Source: RGIG5612 sp045627365
GTDB taxonomy: Bacteria; Bacillota; Clostridia; Lachnospirales; Lachnospiraceae
NCBI GenBank assembly: GCA_045627365.1
Contig: JAZQNN010000008.1
Span: 1 to 64,000 of the forward strand
Reading direction: 5' to 3'
DNA length: 64,000 nt
The notes under the pieces were generated by a model. That model did no database searches and was not told the origin of the DNA. It was given only the letters and a program-made list of their open reading frames with translations. The translations under genes were made by a program, and so were the position numbers. This document shows, in pieces, positions 35,687-44,050 of this stretch; position 1 is the stretch's first letter, and each line of letters opens with the position of its first letter.

Positions 35687-36265
35687 ATGAAAGCACTTGA
35701 AGACAAGATCAAAGCCGAGGGTAAGGTTTACCCGGGTAAAGTCCTTAAGGTCGGCAGATTCCTCAATCACCAGATTGATGTGCCATTTATGGCCAAACTC
35801 GGTGAAGAATTTTACAACCGATACAAGGACGATAACATTACTAAAATCTTAACAGTTGAAGCATCCGGCATAGGAATTGCTTGTTTGACGGCACAGTTTT
35901 TTAACGTGCCTGTTTTATTTGCCAAGAAAAGCAAAAGCAAGAATATCGGAGATGACTGCTTCGTTGTTCAGGTCACCAGCTATACCAAGGGCATCGTCAG
36001 CGATGTAATGATTGAAAAAGAACTGCTTGGACCTGAGGACCGCGTTCTTATCATCGACGACTTTCTGGCCAATGGATGTGCTCTTGAAGGACTTCTCAGT
36101 CTGTGCAAGCTGGCCGGAGCTACTGTGGCAGGAGCGGGCATCGTTATAGAGAAGGCTTTTCAGGACGGCGGCGCAAGGATCCGCGCGATGGGCGTTCGCG
36201 TTGAATCACTTTGCAGAGTCAAAGGCATGAGTCTCGATGGCGGGGTTGAGTTTTACGAGGACTGA
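35687..36265 (+). CDS. xpt: Xanthine phosphoribosyltransferase
   Basis: 192-residue purine salvage enzyme making XMP from xanthine and PRPP. The start MKALEDKIKAEGKVYPGKVLKVGRFLNHQID is typical of Xpt, and the PRPP loop is VLIIDDFLANGCALEGL near residue 118. Normal length. The G-box purine riboswitch that often controls xpt in Bacillota is not present; instead the leader has repeated palindromes. The ribosome binding site AACGGAG is modest. Confidence 0.95.
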   Translation: MKALEDKIKAEGKVYPGKVLKVGRFLNHQIDVPFMAKLGEEFYNRYKDDNITKILTVEASGIGIACLTAQFFNVPVLFAKKSKSKNIGDDCFVVQVTSYTKGIVSDVMIEKELLGPEDRVLIIDDFLANGCALEGLLSLCKLAGATVAGAGIVIEKAFQDGGARIRAMGVRVESLCRVKGMSLDGGVEFYED

Positions 36266-36334
36266 TATGTTCATAACCGGTTTACCGGAATGAAATAGAT
36301 TATAATTTGTGAGGAAATCACATAGGAGGAGAAA

Positions 36335-37606
36335 ATGAAAAAGATTGTTGCACTTCTTTTAGTTGCAGTTCTTGCAATCGGTATGCTTGCAGGCTGCGGC
36401 GGCTCCAAGGGTGGAGATGAAAAGGGCGGAAAGACTCTTAAAGTCGGCGCTATCCTTGTTGGTGATGAGACAGAAGGTTATTCACTGGCTCATATGGACG
36501 GTATGGAGAAGGCTATTGAAGAACTTAAGGCTGAAGGTATCAACGTTGAGCTTTCTTACAAGAAGAAAGTTCCTGAGTCTGATGAAGTCGGAACAAACGC
36601 TAAGGACCTTATCGCTGATGGCTGCACAGTTATCATAACCAACTCATACGGACATCAGTTCTATCTTGATGATGTTATCGCTGAGAATCCTGAAGTTCAG
36701 TTCACAGCTATGACAGGTGACCTTGCTGCTACCACAACTTTCAAGAACTACTCAAACGCTTTCACAAAGGTTTTTGAGAGCCGTTTCGCATCAGGTGTTG
36801 TTGCCGGTCTTAAGATCCAGGAACTCATCGACGCAGGCAAGCTTTCACCGGAAGTTCTTCCTTCAGCTTATGATGCTGACGGCAAGATTAAGATCGGTTA
36901 CATCGGAGCTTTCGCTTATGCAGAAGTTGTTTCCGGTTACACCGCTTTCTTCCTTGGAATCAAGAGCGTTGTTGGCGATACTGTTGCTATGACAGTTAAG
37001 TACACCAACTCATGGTTCTCAGAGGAAAGAGAAGCAGCTGTTGGCGAATATCTATGCGATCAGGGCTGTGTTATTATCGGACAGCATGCTGACTCAACAG
37101 GTGGCCCTGCAGCTATCCAGGCTCGTCACAACCAGAATCCTGACCTTGTATGCTTCTCAGTTGGTTACAATGTATCAATGCTTGATGCAGCTCCTGATGT
37201 AGCTCTTACATCAGCTTCTAACAACTGGAACATATACTACAAGCTTCTGTTCAAGAACGCTGCAAACGGTGAGGCTATTCCTCAGAACTGGTCAGCAGGT
37301 TATGCTGATGATGCAGTTTGCATCACAGAACTTGGCAAAGCAGCTCCGGAAGGCGCAGCAGCTAAGGTTGATGAAGTTGTAGCTAAGATCAAAGACGGTT
37401 CTCTTAAGGTATTCGATTGCTCTACCTTCACAGTAGGCGGCGCTAACATTACTTCTTATGATCAGTCATACGGCTTCGAAGGCAACGAGTGCATCAAGTC
37501 AGAGAATGGCGTTTCGTTCTTCGATGAGTCTTCACTTCGTTCAGCTCCATACTTCGATCTTCGTATCGATGGTATCACAGAGATCGCATCTGATTACACT
37601 GATTGA
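36335..37606 (+). CDS. BMP-family nucleoside-binding lipoprotein of an ABC importer
   Basis: 423-residue lipoprotein with a signal peptide and lipobox LAGC (Cys 21), then a Gly/Lys-rich linker and a periplasmic-binding fold of the Bmp/PnrA type (GAILVGDETEGYSLAHMDGM; KIGYIGAFAYAEVVSGYTAFFLG; IIGQHADSTGGPAAIQ). Family members bind purine or pyrimidine nucleosides. Codon usage is optimised and the ribosome binding site AGGAGG is strong, so high expression is likely. A hairpin separates it from the ATPase gene. Confidence 0.93.
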   Translation: MKKIVALLLVAVLAIGMLAGCGGSKGGDEKGGKTLKVGAILVGDETEGYSLAHMDGMEKAIEELKAEGINVELSYKKKVPESDEVGTNAKDLIADGCTVIITNSYGHQFYLDDVIAENPEVQFTAMTGDLAATTTFKNYSNAFTKVFESRFASGVVAGLKIQELIDAGKLSPEVLPSAYDADGKIKIGYIGAFAYAEVVSGYTAFFLGIKSVVGDTVAMTVKYTNSWFSEEREAAVGEYLCDQGCVIIGQHADSTGGPAAIQARHNQNPDLVCFSVGYNVSMLDAAPDVALTSASNNWNIYYKLLFKNAANGEAIPQNWSAGYADDAVCITELGKAAPEGAAAKVDEVVAKIKDGSLKVFDCSTFTVGGANITSYDQSYGFEGNECIKSENGVSFFDESSLRSAPYFDLRIDGITEIASDYTD

Positions 37607-37625
37607 TATTTCTCACAGCTAATTT

Positions 37626-37653
37626 AAGAGGGAGGGCTTTTGTCCTCCCTCTT
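37626..37653 (+). terminator. Partial terminator / mRNA-stabilising hairpin inside the nucleoside importer operon
   Basis: Perfect 10-bp stem AAGAGGGAGG / CCTCCCTCTT with an eight-base loop but only a short pyrimidine tail. In importer operons such hairpins allow the binding protein to be made in excess over the membrane parts. Confidence 0.75.
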
Positions 37654-37692
37654 ACTGGTTAGGGAATAAAAACGGAAAGGATATAATACATC

Positions 37693-39252
37693 ATGAGTGA
37701 TGCATTAGTAGAAGAAAGCGCTCGTAAGATCGCGCTTGAAATGAAAGGAATAACAAAATCCTTTGGTAGCCTTGTTGCCAATAAAGATGTCGATCTCACC
37801 GTATATTCGGGTGAGATTTTGGCGTTACTGGGCGAAAACGGAAGCGGCAAGACCACTTTGATGAATATGCTTTCCGGTATATATTTCCCTGATGCCGGCG
37901 AAATATTCGTTGACGGCCAAAAGGTCGAGATAAAGTCCCCTAAAGACGCATATGAGCTGAAAATCGGCATGATCCATCAGCATTTTAAGCTCATCGACGT
38001 TTTTACCGCCACCGAAAATGTCGCATTAGGAATTGACAACGGTTCCAGGTTCAATCTTAAGGAAACTGCCAAGGCTGTTAAGGAGATCGCTGACAGATAC
38101 GGATTCCAGTTTAATCCGGATCAGAAGGTCTATGATATGAGCGTTTCCCAGAAACAGACGCTCGAGATCATCAAACAGCTCTACAGAGGAGCTAATATTC
38201 TTATTCTCGATGAGCCGACAGCAGTTCTTACGCCTCAGGAAACTGACAGACTTTTTGCTGTTATCCGCAATATGAAGGCTGACGGCAAGTCGATCATTAT
38301 CATCACACACAAGCTGCAGGAAGTTTTGTCTGTTTCAGACAGAGTATCTATCCTGAGAAAAGGCCAGTACATCGGAACAGTTGATACAAAGGATGCCAAT
38401 GAACTTTCACTTACCGAGATGATGGTCGGCAAGAAGGTCGAGCTCAATATCAGACGTCCAGACAGGATCAACCGCAGGGAGAGGATCCGCGTTGAGCATC
38501 TTTCCTGCAAGAATTCCGAAGGCTTATATGCTCTTAAAGACATCAATTTCACCGCATTTGGCGGAGAAATCTTGGGTATCGCAGGAATTTCCGGCTGCGG
38601 CCAGAAAGAGCTTTTAGAGGCTATTGCAGGCCTTCAGAAATGCGAAGACGATTCGTCTATCGTTTATATCAATGATGATGGTACTGAATCTCAGCTTATA
38701 GGGCTTGATCCGAGAAAGATACGCGATAAGGGCGTTTCACTGAGCTTTGTTCCTGAGGATCGTCTGGGCATGGGACTTGTAGGTTCCATGGGAATGACTG
38801 AGAATATGCTTCTTAGAAATTATTCCGAGGGCAATTCTATATTCACAACTTCCAACCGCAAAGCGTCTAAGAAGCTTGCCGAAGACATTATTCAGGAACT
38901 TGATGTTATGACGCCGAGTGTATCTACACCTGTAAGGAGACTTTCCGGCGGCAACGTCCAGAAGGTTCTGGTCGGACGTGAGATCGCATCATCACCTTCT
39001 GTCCTTATGACAGCTTATGCGGTACGTGGTCTCGATATCAATACATCATATACCATTTACGATCTTCTCAATCAGCAGAAAGAGCAGGGCGTTGCAGTCA
39101 TCTTTGTAGGCGAGGATCTGGACGTTTTGCTGGCTCTTTCAGACCGTATCCTTGTTCTTTGCGGAGGCGAGGTCAGCGATATAGTTGACGGACGTTCTGT
39201 AACCAAGGAAGAAGTCGGAATGTTAATGACAAATAAGGCACAGGAGGAATGA
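37693..39252 (+). CDS. Nucleoside ABC importer ATPase (two ATPase domains)
   Basis: 519-residue protein with two fused ATP-binding cassettes, the arrangement of RbsA/NupO-type importers. Domain 1 has Walker A GENGSGKTTL near residues 55-64, a weak signature MSVSQKQ and Walker B ILILDEPTAVLTPQE. Domain 2 has a degenerate Walker A (SGCGQKE), signature LSGGNVQK and a Walker B changed to SVLMTAYAVRGLDI, so its ATP site is probably impaired. Partner genes follow directly. Confidence 0.95.
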   Translation: MSDALVEESARKIALEMKGITKSFGSLVANKDVDLTVYSGEILALLGENGSGKTTLMNMLSGIYFPDAGEIFVDGQKVEIKSPKDAYELKIGMIHQHFKLIDVFTATENVALGIDNGSRFNLKETAKAVKEIADRYGFQFNPDQKVYDMSVSQKQTLEIIKQLYRGANILILDEPTAVLTPQETDRLFAVIRNMKADGKSIIIITHKLQEVLSVSDRVSILRKGQYIGTVDTKDANELSLTEMMVGKKVELNIRRPDRINRRERIRVEHLSCKNSEGLYALKDINFTAFGGEILGIAGISGCGQKELLEAIAGLQKCEDDSSIVYINDDGTESQLIGLDPRKIRDKGVSLSFVPEDRLGMGLVGSMGMTENMLLRNYSEGNSIFTTSNRKASKKLAEDIIQELDVMTPSVSTPVRRLSGGNVQKVLVGREIASSPSVLMTAYAVRGLDINTSYTIYDLLNQQKEQGVAVIFVGEDLDVLLALSDRILVLCGGEVSDIVDGRSVTKEEVGMLMTNKAQEE

Positions 39253-39256
39253 TCCG

Positions 39257-40375
39257 ATGAAAATAGGAAATATCCACATTGCCAAGAATAATTCAATGCC
39301 TGCCTGGAAGGGCTGGGTCATCAGAGGCATCGCTCTTATCGCTGCTTTGCTTTTCTGCGGACTGTTCATCTATTTAGTCGGCGGCCTTTCACTTGGAAAA
39401 GCATTTTACGCGATGTTTAAGGGCACTTTCGGCGACTTTGCAAATGCGTCCTCAGTTCGTATCAAATGTTGGGATACCGGCATTTATGCGGCAAAACTTC
39501 TTTGCATAGCTGTTGCTCTGGCACCCGCATTCAAGATGAAGTTCTGGAATATCGGAGCAGAGGGACAGGTCGTTATAGGCGGTATGGCTACAGCACTTAT
39601 TATGCGTCAGCTGGCCGGCAAAATGCCTGAGGGGCTTCTTATCGCTTTCATGCTTATATTTGCTGTAGTCATGGGCGCTATCTGGGGTCTTATTCCTGCT
39701 TTGTGCAAAGCAAAATGGGGCACAAACGAGACATTGTTCACCCTGATGATGAACTACATAGCTATCAAGATCATGGATTATTTCTATAATTCATGGCGCG
39801 GAACAGCTTCATCGCTTGACGTCATCAACAGAGAATCCAAGATCGGTTATCTTCCTAGCGTATTCGGAAGCGGAACTGCGATAAATATCATGGTATTCCT
39901 TCTCCTGGCTGTTCTCATGTTCTTCTACCTAAAGAAGACCAAGCAGGGCTACGAGATTTCCGTTGTCGGTGATTCACCTAACACAGCCCGTTATGCCGGA
40001 ATCAACGTTAAGAAAGTCATTATCCGTACCATGCTTATCTCAGGTGCCATCTGCGGACTTTGCGGCGGACTTACCGTATGCGGACAGTCACATAGTATCG
40101 TACTGAGTACAAACGGAACAACGCTTGCAGGCGGCTACGGATTTACAGCCATCATCGTTTGCTGGCTGGCCAAATTCAACACTCTTGCAATGATCCCGAT
40201 CGCACTGCTTATTATGTTCCTTGAAAAGGGAACAGCTCAGCTCGGCAATACATACGCTGCATTCTCAACAGGTGCTGGCGATGTTATGATCGGTCTTGTT
40301 CTTTTCTTCATTATTGCTAGTGAATTCTTCATCAACTACAAAGTCGTGATAAATCGCGACAAGGAGGTGGCATGA
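39257..40375 (+). CDS. Nucleoside ABC importer permease 1
   Basis: 372-residue polytopic membrane protein of the BPD_transp_2 / NupP type, with about nine helices. Typical is WNIGAEGQVVIGGM near residue 95 and GINVKKVIIRTMLISGAICGLCGG. It overlaps the next permease by 4 nt (ATGA-type), so the two are probably made in equal amounts and form the channel. Confidence 0.93.
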   Translation: MKIGNIHIAKNNSMPAWKGWVIRGIALIAALLFCGLFIYLVGGLSLGKAFYAMFKGTFGDFANASSVRIKCWDTGIYAAKLLCIAVALAPAFKMKFWNIGAEGQVVIGGMATALIMRQLAGKMPEGLLIAFMLIFAVVMGAIWGLIPALCKAKWGTNETLFTLMMNYIAIKIMDYFYNSWRGTASSLDVINRESKIGYLPSVFGSGTAINIMVFLLLAVLMFFYLKKTKQGYEISVVGDSPNTARYAGINVKKVIIRTMLISGAICGLCGGLTVCGQSHSIVLSTNGTTLAGGYGFTAIIVCWLAKFNTLAMIPIALLIMFLEKGTAQLGNTYAAFSTGAGDVMIGLVLFFIIASEFFINYKVVINRDKEVA

Positions 40376-41376
40376 TGATAGGTACAACGATTATTTCCTG
40401 GATCAACAGGGCTGCAATGTTCGGCGCCATCATTATGTTTGGCGCAATGGGCGAGACACTGACTGAGAAATCAGGCAATATGAACCTCGGTATTCCGGGC
40501 ACAATGTGTGTTGGCGGTGCATGCGGATTCGTCGGAGCATATCTTTATGAATTGAGTACAGATACGCCGAGCGCACTTATGTGTATACTGTTGGCGCTCC
40601 TGTGCGCATTTGCCGGCGGATTTATCTGCGGCGCGTTATTCAGTCTTATAACCACTTCACTTAAAGCTAACCAGAATGTTACCGGCCTTGCACTTACCAT
40701 TTTCGGTTCCGGACTCGCAAGATTCCTCGGAATGTACGTTATTCCGACAGGTACAACAACAGTTAAGGCCTTCTATACAAATACCGTTTTTTCAGCACGT
40801 CTGCCGATTGCCAATACAACAGGTATCTTCGGTAAATTAGTGCTTAACTACGGCTTCATGTTCTATCTTTCAATTGTGATCGCGATCATTCTTTCGATCG
40901 TTATCAAGAGAACCAAGACCGGACTTAATCTTCGTGCTGTCGGCGAAAATCCGGCTACGGCAGATGCAGCCGGAATCAACGTAACCCGTTATAAGTATCT
41001 TGCGACATGCCTTGGTGGCGGTATTGCGGGTCTTGGCGGTGTTTATTACATTCTTGAGTACAACTTCGGCGGTTGGAGCACATTTGCAGCAGAATCGATC
41101 GAAGCTCTCGGATGGCTTGCAGTTGCACTCGTTATTTTCGCTTCCTGGAAACCGCTCAATCTTCTGTGGGGCGCACTTATCTTTGGTGTAAGCTACTGGA
41201 TGTACAATTATGTCTCCGCTTTCGGCTGGGAAGTTAATTCAGCAGTAAGCTCATTGCTCGAGGCTATTCCTTATATGGTCACCATTTTCGTTCTTCTTGG
41301 TGCATCAGCTCGTAAGAGCAAGGATAACCAGGGTCCGGCATCACTTGGACTTACATATTTCAGAGAAGACAGGTGA
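40372..41376 (+). CDS. Nucleoside ABC importer permease 2
   Basis: 334-residue polytopic membrane protein of the NupQ type. The start MIGTTIISWINRAAMFGAIIMFGAMGETLTEKSGNMNLGIPGTM is characteristic when read in pieces, and AGINVTRYKYLATCLGGGIAGLGG matches the conserved loop of the partner permease. Its start overlaps permease 1 and it is closed by a terminator. Confidence 0.93.
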   Translation: MMIGTTIISWINRAAMFGAIIMFGAMGETLTEKSGNMNLGIPGTMCVGGACGFVGAYLYELSTDTPSALMCILLALLCAFAGGFICGALFSLITTSLKANQNVTGLALTIFGSGLARFLGMYVIPTGTTTVKAFYTNTVFSARLPIANTTGIFGKLVLNYGFMFYLSIVIAIILSIVIKRTKTGLNLRAVGENPATADAAGINVTRYKYLATCLGGGIAGLGGVYYILEYNFGGWSTFAAESIEALGWLAVALVIFASWKPLNLLWGALIFGVSYWMYNYVSAFGWEVNSAVSSLLEAIPYMVTIFVLLGASARKSKDNQGPASLGLTYFREDR

Positions 41377-41397
41377 TCTGATCATTTCATTCTCTAT

Positions 41398-41426
41398 GCG
41401 GCAGCCTTTTCGGCTGCCGCTTTTTA
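41398..41426 (+). terminator. Terminator after the nucleoside importer operon
   Basis: Perfect 9-bp stem GCGGCAGCC / GGCTGCCGC with a TTTTC loop and TTTTTA. Confidence 0.95.
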
Positions 41427-41490
41427 TTAGCAAAATATGCGTGACTTTTTTCATCGAATAGGGTATTATACCTCTTGCGTAAAGAGCAAT

Positions 41491-41565
41491 CGGGGTATGG
41501 CTCAGTTTGGCTAGAGCGCACGGCTGGGGGCCGTGAGGTCGCAAGTTCAAATCTTGTTACCCCGA
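41491..41565 (+). tRNA. tRNA-Pro (anticodon GGG)
   Basis: Full cloverleaf of 75 nt: acceptor stem CGGGGTA / TACCCCG, D-arm with GGCTCAGTTTGGCTAGAGC, anticodon stem CACGG / CCGTG around loop CTGGGGG (anticodon GGG at 34-36), T-arm GCAAGTTCAAATCTTGT, discriminator A. The CCA end is not encoded. Confidence 0.97.
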
Positions 41566-41572
41566 CATATTT

Positions 41573-41602
41573 AAAGCCCGGAAGGTCTCTTCCGGGCTTT
41601 TC
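41573..41602 (+). terminator. Terminator after tRNA-Pro
   Basis: Perfect 11-bp stem AAAGCCCGGAA / TTCCGGGCTTT followed by TT and a pyrimidine-rich end. Confidence 0.93.
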
Positions 41603-41698
41603 ACATTTAATTCACAGGCAAGGCTATTGAAGCAATGCTGCATATGATATACAATACAGATGCAGATGACGATCTAACACATATAAAGGAGATAAAAC

Positions 41699-42196
41699 AT
41701 GAGTAAAGAAGATTGGAAAGAGACAGGCAAAGCACTCGGCGGAGCGTTTAAAATGCTTGGAAAATCAATTGTAAAGTCAATAGATTCAGCAACCGATGAC
41801 GTTAAGGAATGGGCAAATAAAGATGATCAGGCTGAAGAAGCTAAAAAGGCTGAGGATGAACTGAACAAGGCTGCAGAAGACCTTAATAAATCAGCTGATG
41901 AACTCGCAGGCGCACTGAACGAGGCTGCAGATAAAATGGCCGAGGATATCAATGAGAAGGCCGAAAGGGCCGAGGATAAAGCTGAAGAGAAAGAAGCATG
42001 CCTGCGCGACAGCTGGTCGGCAACAGGTAAGGGGCTCGGCGCTGCATTTGCCTCACTTGGTAAATCGATCGTTAAAACAGTCGATTCTGCTACAGAAAGC
42101 GTAACAGACTGGGCCAAGAAGGATGACGATGACAAACCTGAAGAGAAGAAAGAAGAGACAGAAGAGGTAGAGCACGTTACAGGTACGGTTGAATAG
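41699..42196 (+). CDS. Uncharacterised protein with duplicated amphipathic repeat
   Basis: 165 residues, no signal peptide. Two copies of a 38-residue unit at 5-42 and 105-142, exactly 100 residues apart: DWKETGKALGGAFKMLGKS versus SWSATGKGLGAAFASLGKS, then IVKSIDSATDDVKEWA versus IVKTVDSATESVTDWA. Between them is a charged Ala/Glu/Lys heptad-like region (about 44-100) that should form a long helix or coiled coil. The tail is acidic. I recognise no family. AAGGAG is the ribosome binding site; it is monocistronic with a strong terminator. Confidence 0.8.
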   Translation: MSKEDWKETGKALGGAFKMLGKSIVKSIDSATDDVKEWANKDDQAEEAKKAEDELNKAAEDLNKSADELAGALNEAADKMAEDINEKAERAEDKAEEKEACLRDSWSATGKGLGAAFASLGKSIVKTVDSATESVTDWAKKDDDDKPEEKKEETEEVEHVTGTVE

Positions 42197-42247
42197 TACC
42201 TGTACTTACACGCCGGGTAATGGAAACCCGCGTGATCATATACAGAT

Positions 42248-42277
42248 GAGTCCGGAATCGTCCGGGCTCATTTTTTT
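42248..42277 (+). terminator. Terminator after the duplicated-repeat gene
   Basis: Stem GAGTCCGGA / TCCGGGCTC (one G-T pair) followed by ATTTTTTT. A second hairpin, CACGCCGGGT / ACCCGCGTG near 42211-42234, lies just before it in the 3' untranslated part. Confidence 0.92.
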
Positions 42278-42331
42278 ATGCTTCGAATCCGTTAACTTAT
42301 GCGTTCACACAACCATCTCGTGCCAAACGTA

Positions 42332-42378
42332 TTGCATATTACGGTTTATGTGATACAGTTACCATCCAAACCGGTTTG
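42332..42378 (+). promoter_or_regulatory. Promoter and palindromic operator of the ribbon-helix-helix gene
   Basis: TTGCAT (42332-42337) and TACAGT (42354-42359) with a 16-bp spacer. A perfect 12-bp palindrome CAAACCGGTTTG (42367-42378) covers the expected start point, a good place for autoregulation by the small DNA-binding protein encoded next. Confidence 0.6.
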
Positions 42379-42400
42379 AAAAAGTAAAAAGGAGCAAAGA

Positions 42401-42571
42401 ATGACCATATCAATCAGATTCAGCGAGCTGGACGGTGTTCTACTGAGAAAATACGCGGAATTTCACAAACTGACTGTGTCCGATTTAGTGCGTGAAATTG
42501 TGTTCGAACGAATCGAGGAAGAATACAATGATTTGCTAAGGAAAGCGGAGGTGATGCGGCTGAAACAATAA
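42401..42571 (+). CDS. Small ribbon-helix-helix DNA-binding protein (orphan antitoxin-like)
   Basis: 56-residue protein with the ribbon-helix-helix pattern: beta strand TISIRFSEL, then helices LLRKYAEFHKL and TVSDLVREIVFERIEEEY. It resembles DUF6290/RelB-type antitoxins. AAGGAG precedes the ATG. No toxin gene is found: the next 220 bp before upp have no open frame with a ribosome binding site, so it is an orphan or a plain regulator. Confidence 0.78.
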   Translation: MTISIRFSELDGVLLRKYAEFHKLTVSDLVREIVFERIEEEYNDLLRKAEVMRLKQ

Positions 42572-42699
42572 AAACTCTTACTTAATCTCTGATATGTAAT
42601 ATGTAAACAAGCGAAATTATTTTCACATTTACGCCGGACCGGAAGCCGTAAATGCATCCGGCCCGGTGTTAGTAATATAAATCTTTATACTGTGTTAAC

Positions 42700-42728
42700 T
42701 TGCATAAACAGTAACATAGTGATAGTAT
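42700..42728 (+). promoter_or_regulatory. Promoter of upp
   Basis: TTGCAT (42700-42705) and TAGTAT (42723-42728) with a 17-bp spacer. The leader holds a hairpin GGTGACT (42744-42750) / AGTCGCC (42769-42775) just before the AGGAGG ribosome binding site. Confidence 0.55.
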
Positions 42729-42795
42729 ATATTGGAAAATTTGGGTGACTGGGCCCTTTCGCGAGAAAAGTCGCCTTAATCTATAGGAGGATCGT

Positions 42796-43416
42796 ATGTT
42801 AACAGTATTAGATCATGCACTTATCAAACACAAATTGAGTATCATGCGTGAGGAGCAGACCTCAACGTATATATTCAAGCAGAACCTTGATGAAATCGCT
42901 AAGCTTATGGCTTACGAGGTTTCCAAAAATTTCCCTATAAAGGAACGTCCGATCAAGACACCTATCTGCGAGACAACAGGATATGAACTGGATCAGAAGA
43001 TCGTTCTGGTTCCGATCCTCAGAGCAGGAATAGGTCTTGTTGACGGATTCCGTGATATCATTCCTACCGCTAAGATCGGTCACATCGGAATGTACCGTGA
43101 TCACGTTACACTTGAGCCACATGAATATTACGCTAGATTTCCGAAGAATATGGAAGAAGCGATCGTTATAGTTACAGACCCTATGCTTGCTACAGGCGGT
43201 TCCGCTTCAGCAGCTATCACCAACATCAAGAAGCGCGGCGCAAAGAAGATCCTCCTTGTGTGCCTCGTAGGTGTTCCTGAGGGTGTTGCACGTATTGAGA
43301 AAGATCATCCGGACGTAGACATCACGCTGGCTGCACTCGATGAGAGACTTAATGAGAACGGTTATATTGTTCCGGGCCTTGGAGATGCCGGAGACAGACT
43401 GTTCGGTACTGACTGA
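42796..43416 (+). CDS. upp: Uracil phosphoribosyltransferase
   Basis: 206-residue salvage enzyme making UMP from uracil and PRPP. The PRPP loop is VTDPMLATGGSASAAI near residue 127 and the uracil-binding end is GYIVPGLGDAGDRLFGT. Normal length and intact motifs. Confidence 0.98.
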   Translation: MLTVLDHALIKHKLSIMREEQTSTYIFKQNLDEIAKLMAYEVSKNFPIKERPIKTPICETTGYELDQKIVLVPILRAGIGLVDGFRDIIPTAKIGHIGMYRDHVTLEPHEYYARFPKNMEEAIVIVTDPMLATGGSASAAITNIKKRGAKKILLVCLVGVPEGVARIEKDHPDVDITLAALDERLNENGYIVPGLGDAGDRLFGTD

Positions 43417-43436
43417 TATTATTTGCGAGGTAATTA

Positions 43437-44042
43437 ATGGGATACATCACATATTTCGGACATGCAAGTTTTCGCGTTATTACGGAGTCCGGCCTTGTAT
43501 TCTATATTGATCCGTATGTGGGAGATTATTCCGCACCTGCGGATGTTGTGTTGGTCACACACCAACATTTTGACCATAACAGAGTTGACAAGGTAAATCT
43601 TAAATCGGGAGCTTTAGTCATCACCAATGCCGAAGCGTTAGTTGACGGAGAATACAATTCTTTCCAGCTTGAAGACGTACTTGTTCGCGCCGTTCCTGCT
43701 TATAACAAGAACCATCCTAAGGATGAATGCGTCGGATATGTTATGGAATTTGACGGCAGGAAGATCTACTTTGCAGGCGATACCGGTCTCATCGATGAAA
43801 TGAAGGATCTTGCTGAAGATAAACTTGATCTTGCTTTCATTCCGTGCGACGGTATCTTCACAATGTCTATGGAAGAAGCAGGCATGGCTGCATCTTGGAC
43901 CGGCGCGCAGTTTGTTGCACCTATTCATATGTGCCCGCAGTATCAGAAGGATGATGATAAGCTTTTTGATCTTGAAAGAGCTCAGAGTTTTCCTGCTGAG
44001 AACAAGATTATTTGCAAACCTAACGAGAGTTTCGGACTGTAG
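43437..44042 (+). CDS. Metallo-beta-lactamase fold hydrolase (UPF0173-like)
   Basis: 201-residue cytoplasmic protein. The metal motif is THQHFDHNRVD near residues 41-51 (HxHxDH variant), followed by YFAGDTGLIDEM and a final APIHM. It resembles the small YtkL/UPF0173 branch whose substrate is unknown. It lies 20 nt after upp and 8 nt before dgt and is probably cotranscribed with them. Confidence 0.85.
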   Translation: MGYITYFGHASFRVITESGLVFYIDPYVGDYSAPADVVLVTHQHFDHNRVDKVNLKSGALVITNAEALVDGEYNSFQLEDVLVRAVPAYNKNHPKDECVGYVMEFDGRKIYFAGDTGLIDEMKDLAEDKLDLAFIPCDGIFTMSMEEAGMAASWTGAQFVAPIHMCPQYQKDDDKLFDLERAQSFPAENKIICKPNESFGL

Positions 44043-44050
44043 TAGTATTT

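Noticed and set aside
42572..42790. Toxin gene partner for the ribbon-helix-helix protein
   Set aside because: No open frame of useful length with a ribosome binding site on either strand; only a weak GC hairpin (CCGGACCGG / CCGGCCCGG near 42633-42666).
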